This document shows, one piece after another, positions 58,146 through 64,000 of a stretch of DNA of 64,000 bases; within the stretch, counting starts at the first letter, position 1; every line of letters starts with the position of its first letter. This stretch comes from Hyposmocoma kahamanoa (lineage: Eukaryota; Arthropoda; Insecta; Lepidoptera; Cosmopterigidae), in NCBI RefSeq assembly GCF_003589595.1, contig NW_020653726.1, positions 11,476,122-11,540,121 on the forward strand, read 5' to 3'. A model generated the notes under the pieces. The model had not been told where the DNA came from, searched no databases, and was given only the letters and a program-made list of their open reading frames with translations. A program made the translations under genes and the position numbers.

Positions 58146-58690
58146 TTAAATGACGAAATGTAGAATTGGTTTTAAAAATATGTTGATCATCTTAAACCTT
58201 TGAAGGTAGGTACCACGATCTATTCCAGTTCTGTCGTATATTACCCGTACATAGGAAAGTAGAATGTTTACTGTTAGTGCAGGAATATTTCAACAGAGAA
58301 CTACAAAAACATCAATTCAAATATATAATTATATCCTTGATTAATAAGCTCCCAATTAAGTTAAAGAATAAGATCAATAATAAAAATATCAAATTTGTAC
58401 TCAAAATTATCTTCTAGGTTTACTTTACATAACAGAACATAGGAATATAGAAAGAACTTAAAATAGTAACATATTTTTTTTGTATTTTTATGTACACATC
58501 ATTTAGCCTAACCTCACTATATTTAGAAATACATCCACATGTATAATAATTATATAAAAACTTATAATTCAAATAAAATCACTCCTAACAGTAACGAAAG
58601 AAAAATCTCTATAAAAGTTGTTTGTGTATTTATTATTGGTTTATATCGCCTTCTGTGTCGAATATTCCATGAACGGGGCGCCGATATGCA
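58146..58690. other. Unannotated AT-rich DNA
   Basis: Nothing recognised. Confidence 0.35.
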
Positions 58691-60270
58691 GTGACTTCAC
58701 AGTGTTCGTTAGCTGTCAATGCGGAGCAACACATTGTTTATACAAACCCTGACACATTCGTCCTAGTACCTACGGATGAGGTCGACGTTGAGCGAATCAT
58801 AGTGAATCTTCGCGGTGATTGTGCTGTGGGTTGCGATAATATCTCGGGCTCGTTTCTAAAAAGATTCGAACATATATTTACTTCCCCTATAACTTTTCTG
58901 TGTAATCTCTCCTTTTCTACCGGTGTCTTTCCTGAAGCCCTTAAGCTCGCAATTGTCCATTGTATGTTCGAGAGTGGGGATAAAAGTCAAATAAATAATT
59001 ACCGACCTATCTCTGTTCTACCTTCCTTATCTAAAAACCTTGAGAGGCTACTTAATAACTGAACTGACTGATTGAGACTGGTTTATTTTCTCGAAATGAA
59101 TCTGTCTGTCTCACAATATGGTTTCCGGCCTGGGATCTCCACTAATAATACTGTATTAGATCTTACTAATACAATTGTTTCTAAACTTGATGACAAGCAA
59201 AAGGTAATTGCTGTCTTCCTCGACCTCGCCAGGACTTTCGATACTATCTCGATTCATCTACTCATCAAAAAACTTGAAAGGCTTGGTATTCGAGGTCTTC
59301 AGTTCCAACTGAAGACCTCGAAAGCAACAAGTGAGATAACAAGCAAAAAAAATCCATCTTTTTGCTAGTTATCTCACAGGTAGACGGTAGTGTGTGAGGA
59401 TTGGGGATTGGACCAGCACTGAACTACCGATCACGTTCGGCGTGCCCCAGGGAAGCATAATCGGCCCCACCCTATACTTAGCATATATCAATGACCTCTG
59501 CAATATGCAGCTAAACAACGGTTCCATCTTTACATATGCCGACGGCAACGCCTTGATCTTCTATGGTGATTCCTGGGAGTCCGTGTCAGACTTTGCGCAA
59601 GTGGGTTTCAATTCTGTTTCCAAATGGCTTTCTCACAACTTCCTCACCCTCAACAAAAACTATGTATCTCACGTTTCCACTCACAAGTCGTGGTCAACCA
59701 TCCTTCTCTGCATTCTCTGTAACTGCACACTCGTGTCCATCTTTTTCACATGATTCCTGCTCCTGTCCATCTTTAGTTCGTACGCACTGTGTGAAGTATC
59801 TGGGTATCCAGCTGGATAGCACATTTTCCGTTCGCTATCATATTGACGGTCTGACCCTGAGATTACTCAAATTGATTTTCATTTTTAAACGTCTTCACCA
59901 TGTAGCAGATGTGAAAGTTTTAAGAATTGTGTATTTAGCACTCTGCCAATCTCTCACATCCTATTGCATCTCTGCTTGGGGTGGCTCCGCCTAGTCGCAT
60001 CTTCTTAAGCTGGAACGTACTCAGCGCGATACTCAAGGTGGGTTGGTGTCTCCTCTACAGATACCCGAACTCTGACCTTTATAAAACCTGTGAGGACCTA
60101 TCAGTACGACAGCTTTTTGTTCTTCAAATAGCTTTGACCGTACACTCATATCCCCAACGACCCGAATAAACTGTACACCGTCGTAAACATACAGTTTGTC
60201 CCTCAGTTAGTGTTTCCACTAGTTTAGCTCAACGTTATTATTATTTTCTGGGAGGATATTTATACAGGCT
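58691..60270 (+). pseudogene. CR1-like LINE ORF2, frameshifted
   Basis: 58691-59062: VDVERIIVNLRGDCAVGCDN then INNYRPISVLPSLSKNLERL. From 59072: SVSQYGFRPGISTNNTVLDL and AVFLDLARTFDTISIHLLIK, the block A aspartate preserved in FLDLARTFD. After a rearrangement at 59291-59377 it resumes SYLTGR and VRIGDWTSTELPITFGVPQG SIIGPTLYLAYINDL (block B), then FTYADGNALIFYGD, where the catalytic ADD has become ADG. Next CVKYLGIQLDSTFSVRYHID and IVYLALCQSLTSYCISAWGG, LSVRQLFVLQIAL and, near 60260, YYYFLGGYLYR. No endonuclease domain is visible, so it is 5'-truncated. Confidence 0.85.
59291..59378. repeat. Double hairpin scar in the CR1-like RT
   Basis: 59291-59304 and 59307-59320 are perfect 14-bp inverted copies around CC. 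Immediately after, 59331-59349 and about 59359-59377 are 19-bp inverted copies with one mismatch. The protein reads correctly up to ERLGIRGLQFQ and again from SYLTGR; the intervening sequence is the complement of its own two borders. Confidence 0.85.
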
Positions 60271-60700
60271 GTATATTTGAAAGTGAGACATATTCATACA
60301 CGTCATAGTAAATCATGTTACAACTTAACATAGATTAAAATAAAATTAGGACATGGGATTTTGGAGTGTACATAGAAATAAACTGATTCCCTTTACGCTT
60401 GATTTCGAGTGCAATGGGAATACTACCAAGCGAGCGCCGAGTGAGACAGCAACAATAACAATGATTTCACATCTCCCTTCCTACTTTTTCGGGCTTAGGA
60501 CCGACAAAGCACCTCATTTCTCTAGAAAATAAAAACCATGTTACTTACCTACTCATTTGTGTTATGATTAAAAAAGACAAGTTTATGATTTTGTAACTAG
60601 TTATCATTTAATAAGAATTGAGGTTTTTGGCGTAGTTAAAAATGTGAAATCAAATTATTTACAATGATTGAGTTTTAAGATATTTACAGTTTATTTACAT
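60271..60700. other. Unannotated DNA
   Basis: Includes the likely 3' UTR of the CR1-like element at its left; nothing else recognised. Confidence 0.35.
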
Positions 60701-60992
60701 TTACGTGGTACGGAGCAAGTATTTAAAATGTCCACCGTTTTCCACAATGCATAGTCTAGCACGGCATAGTAAAATGTGTTTTAAATTGTTCAACACAATC
60801 ACATTTTGTATCACAGTTTAAAATGCTGAGATAATCCTCTCACGCAATACTTCGACACTGTTCACCTCCTCCGCATAAACTTCGATTTGGGAACATTTCT
60901 CCGAACATTTCAATAGCTTGCCTCATACTATCACCACTTATTGCGTAAAGTCGCACCATGTCAGTCAATTCGATGTTAGAATAAATATCCAT
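60701..60992 (-). pseudogene. Deleted mariner-like element, HTH start and C-terminus
   Basis: Minus strand from 60992: MDIYSNIELTDMVRLYAISG, then AIEMFGEMFPNRSLCGGGEQ. This resembles the N-terminal helix-turn-helix (DUF4817 type) common on arthropod mariner-like transposases. After stops, 60800-60701 reads VEQF/VEHNL-type sequence, CRARLCIVENGGHFKYLL in shifted frame and a stop at 60701; a GGHFE(H/K)LL end is usual for the same proteins. The whole catalytic domain between is missing, so this is an internally deleted derivative. Family recall is from memory. Confidence 0.6.
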
Positions 60993-61235
60993 TTTATGGG
61001 CGAGGTGCGAGATCGCCGGCGCAGTGATCGGGCGAGCGGAAGTACAAATAATTTACGTGTCGTCGTTAGACCAAGGTCGCGCGTGCACTGTCTCTGCAAA
61101 CAGCAATTTTGCGTATGCGCCCGCGCCCCCATCCCACGGTGGTTCAGTAGTAGGTCATACGCCCAAAATCCCGAGGTATGAATTATGCTATGATACGTAG
61201 CCTAATTACTCACAACTAGTCGTACTACTAAAGGG

Positions 61236-61270
61236 TATAAAAAGAATTTCAATCAGGTAGATGTCACATT
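61236..61270 (+). promoter_or_regulatory. Candidate TATA promoter
   Basis: TATAAAAA at 61236-61243 lies 29 bp before ATGTCACATTTAC, a possible start region, and about 160 bp upstream of the ATG at 61401. No stronger initiator motif is seen. Assigned because it precedes a spliced reading frame. Confidence 0.35.
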
Positions 61271-61400
61271 TACTTTTGTGCATCGGAAGTGAACGCATTG
61301 AATTAGTCATCGTTTTAGTGTAATTACCACGTGTAAATTACCCGAACCGCCTGACGCCGTTTTTTCCGAGAATCAATTGTTAGTGACCAATTTTTTTGCT

Positions 61401-62640
61401 ATGGAGATTCAAGTTGAAGGTATGTATTACGTATTTTGTATATTATTTTTATTTTTAAATTGAAAATTAATATTAAAAATTTGATGCTACGCCAGAGAAA
61501 TTTTCAACTTCTTTTTTCTCTATTGTTCATGTTCAATGAAACTTTTAACTACTTTCCCCCCAAAATCCCCGCATGACTTATATATCAAAATGTTTGTTAA
61601 TGTCTCTATTTTGAAATTAAATTGAATTTGGCTGCTTCTAGCTGCTTTCTTGAACAGTACAGAGGGTCTACGCCGTATGTTCAAACACGTAGCAATTGTT
61701 ACGAAATTTCTATTATGCTTTAATTTTCTCAAATTCCTTTTTTTTTGTTTTAGGTGCGAATATTAAGTGTTCTTTCACTAGAACGCTTGTATTTGATACG
61801 TGGATATCTATTAAAGATAGTGATTCTGACGCAGACCGATCTAATCGAGTTCTTAATTCTCTGACACAACTACTGCCCGATGTTGAAAATTTCCGGATAG
61901 ATGAGTTGGAAAACAGGATTTCGTATCTCTGTAAAAAAATTTGCACATATTGGAAGCAAGTCAGGCGATCACATTCCCGTATAAAATAAATAAAATAAAT
62001 AACGCACACACTCAACATAGCCCCGCACTAGGGAAACCCTGTGTCGCGGGTGCCATGGACACACACATAGACAACCACAAATTACACCCAAACTCACGAG
62101 AGAAATAATTGTAGGCCATACAACTATTTCTCTCGGCCCGGGAATCGAACCTGGGACCTCTGCGTGGCAGTCCGGTATGGTAACCGTTCGGCCACGGAGG
62201 CAGTTAATGTTAAGGTATGGTTGCTAAATACGGTGACTGGCTGCACATAAACGAAGTTTGCCGCCTAACTTCTGCAGCTTCTCACCCTAATATCCAGCAA
62301 CCGGCGGCGGCGGTTAGTGATCGTCCGTCTACGAGTGGCCATCAGTATCGGAAGGACTTCGAAGACTGCAGCGAGAGGTCGAAGCGACGCAGGATAGCAG
62401 AGTTGGCAAAGGTAGATAATTCCGCGATAAATTCGTTACTGAACGATTCCAACCGTTCTAACACCTCTTCTATGGAATTCAACACTGACGAAGATAATAT
62501 CTTTAATAACTGAAGCTAAATTGACCAAGCATCAGTATTTGTTATTACGACGGTTCATAAATTCAAAATCACAGAATGCATTACCATCATACCATAAAGT
62601 GTTGGAAGCTAAGAAGAGGTGTTATCCTTCGGATTTTCTG
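61401..62640 (+). pseudogene. Broken spliced gene of an uncharacterised arthropod family
   Basis: Exon 1 (61401-61419) encodes MEIQVE plus one base and ends at a consensus donor G/GTATGT. A 334-bp intron ends in a strong pyrimidine tract and TTTTAG at 61753. Exon 2 joins in frame: GANIKCSFTRTLVFDTWISI, then LENRISYLCKKICTYWKQVR RSHSRIK. A family C SINE (61984-62203) interrupts. Sequence resumes at 62217: YGDWLHINEVCRL, then FEDCSERSKRRRIAELAKVD. After a frameshift near 62490 it gives SLITEAKLTKHQYLLLRRFI and NALPSYHKVLEAKKRCYPSD, stopping where a LINE begins at about 62641. The basic SKRRR stretch followed by a YPSY...AKK-CYP motif resembles a multicopy uncharacterised family I recall from arthropods and cnidarians; function unknown. 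Frame conservation across the intron argues for a genuine gene. Confidence 0.65.
61984..62203 (-). mobile_element. tRNA-derived SINE family C inserted in the gene
   Basis: Minus strand starts CTGCCTCCGTGGCCGAACGG, with box B GGTTCGATTCCCGGG intact, and ends in AAATAAAT repeats read on the plus strand (61984-62000). It splits exon 2 of the gene at 61401. Confidence 0.9.
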
Positions 62641-64000
62641 GCAAAATATTAGAAATAAGTCTTTTTTTGCACGATATTTCCGTTGACGTGTTTTGTGTTA
62701 CAGAACACTGGCTGAAAGATTACGAAGCCATTAACAATATAGAAAATTATGTAATAGTCAGTTCGTTCATAAGAAAGAGCTTAAGTAGAGGCGGATCCAT
62801 GATTATTATTAAGCGTAACTTAAAATTTAAAGAGCGTAAGGATATCACAAATCTTTCTACTGAACGAACTATTGAGATTTCATGTGTGGAATTGGATCAG
62901 TTTGTCGTCTTATGTGTATACAGGCCCCCCTCTGCTAATTTTAACGAGTTTGAATTAATTATGGAAGACAGTTTAAAGCGGATTTTTCCAACCAAAAAAA
63001 ACGTAGTAATATGTGGAGATTTCAATGTAAACCTGTTGGAAAACTGTTCTACTTCTGTAAGACTCATTAATTTATTTCAAAGTTTTAACTTGATTAATCT
63101 TTTTTTAGAACCAACTCGCATTACTGCCTCCTCTTCTACTTGTATTGATAACATCTTTTGTAACACAGACGCAGTGTCTAAATCAATACTTAATTGCTTA
63201 AGATCCGACCGTAGTGGCCAATTGGCTTCTTTTAATTGTAAAATGAGCAAGAAGGTAGACCAATTTCTCTTCAGACCGATTACCACAGAACGAATAATTA
63301 GATTTCAAAATAATATCGGCAATAGTTTAAATTCCCTATCCCATATACCGGAGGATCCAAATACTTTATATAACACGATATTTGGTTTAATTAAAAATGA
63401 ATTTGACAATATATTTAAATCGAAAACATTAACTTTCCATAGAGAGACTAAATTCAACGACTGGGCAACAGTAGGTATTCATAAGAGTAGGTCTCATTTG
63501 TATGAGCTATATGCTATGAAAACTTATAATAATAATTCCAATTTTATAGAATATGTTAGAATTTATTCGAAAATATTTAAAAAAGTTTGTGTAGCTGCTA
63601 AGGTTAAGTTTCACAGCGACAAAATTAGACAATCGATAAATAAATCTAAAACTACTTGGAGCATAATAAATAAAGAGTCAGGCAGGGTTAAACTACACGA
63701 TAGAGATATAGTTTTAGAATTAGACAGCAAACTTATAAAATCTAAAGATAAAGTAGCCCAAGCTTTTGAATCGTTCTTTTCGGAAATTGCTGTGAACACT
63801 ACAAAATCATTAAATTCCTCCCCTTCACTTGCTATTGATCTCCTAAAGGAAAATGTTAACGTTTGTGGCAGTTTATTTAATTTTCGTCATGTTAATCCAC
63901 AAGACATCATAAAAGCTTTTAAGTCAATACATGTTAAAAAAACTGAAGATCTCTGGGGCATATCAACTAAAGTTATAGACTCAGTTATTAATCTCATTTC
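62641..64000 (+). CDS. Daphne-like LINE ORF2, 5'-truncated, open to window end
   Basis: One frame is open without a stop from 62613 to the end of the window. The LINE part begins about 62641: GKILEISLFLHDISVDVFCV TEHWL, then SLSRGGSMIIIKRNLKF, VVLCVYRPPSANFNEFEL and VVICGDFNVNLLENCSTSVR (endonuclease), then TRITASSSTCIDNIF. The expected SDH near LRSDRSGQLASF is changed to SDR. It continues as linker through FRPITTERIIRFQNNIGNSL and RIYSKIFKKVCVAAKVKFHS DK, then HVNPQDIIKAFKSIHVKKTE, the start of the RT domain. RT blocks lie beyond the window. The endonuclease N-terminus (LHQNI...) is missing because the copy is 5'-truncated into the gene upstream. It belongs to the same clade as 42582-45770 but is far better preserved. 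Confidence 0.8.

Overview
This window is nuclear DNA of an insect, most likely a moth or butterfly (Lepidoptera). It is AT-rich, has no prokaryotic-style gene packing, and nearly every recognisable coding stretch is a decayed non-LTR retrotransposon (LINE). Copies of a tRNA-derived SINE whose 3' part reads like GTGCCCAGCAGTGG, a sequence I know as very common in lepidopteran genomes, occur near 8.4, 21.4, 32.8 and 53.0 kb. RTE, Jockey, R1-like, CR1-like and Daphne/Kiri-like reverse transcriptases are the classes expected there. I find no intact host gene. The one gene-like structure that is not a LINE is at 61.2-62.6 kb. The window is therefore repeat-rich intergenic or heterochromatic DNA; a W-linked origin is possible but untested.

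Layout. 0-5 kb: a perfect 56-bp inverted repeat, a five-copy spaced direct repeat, an internally deleted RTE fragment, a copy of an abundant ~300-bp dispersed repeat (called family A here) and a Jockey 3' end. 5-10.8 kb: a MITE-like element, an eroded CR1-like RT, and a 147-bp sequence present twice in opposite orientation 1.75 kb apart. 10-19 kb: family A copies, one split by a TIR-bearing insertion carrying a long (GT)n/(GTGC)n tract, a Jockey fragment, and a CpG-rich patch. 20-28.2 kb: a Jockey 3' end with poly-A tail (minus strand), a MITE inserted in a family A copy, two tRNA-SINEs around a segment duplicated at 41 kb, and a 12-bp word recurring every ~155-190 bp. 28.8-31.6 kb: an R1-like LINE inserted in a family A copy, then a mariner-like transposase C-terminus. 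31.8-37.9 kb: tRNA-like SINE pieces, a foldback MITE and a 99-bp satellite carrying nine AAGATGGCGG-type sites. 38-40.5 kb: an RTE-type LINE inside a family A copy with a 15-bp target-site duplication. 42.6-52.3 kb: Daphne-like, Kiri/L2-like, CR1-like and Jockey elements, two of them meeting tail to tail at a (GACAAC)n tract that holds an assembly gap. 52.9-58.2 kb: SINEs, diverged tandem repeats and one unexplained ORF. 58.7-64 kb: a CR1-like LINE with a double hairpin scar, a deleted mariner-like element, a spliced gene of an uncharacterised family that has been broken by a SINE and then by a 5'-truncated Daphne-like LINE whose reading frame runs off the window.

The genes do not form a pathway. 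The biology visible here is layered insertion: family A copies repeatedly serve as targets, which gives a relative order of events (family A older; the R1-like and RTE LINEs and two MITEs younger). Several short scars look like replication template switching.
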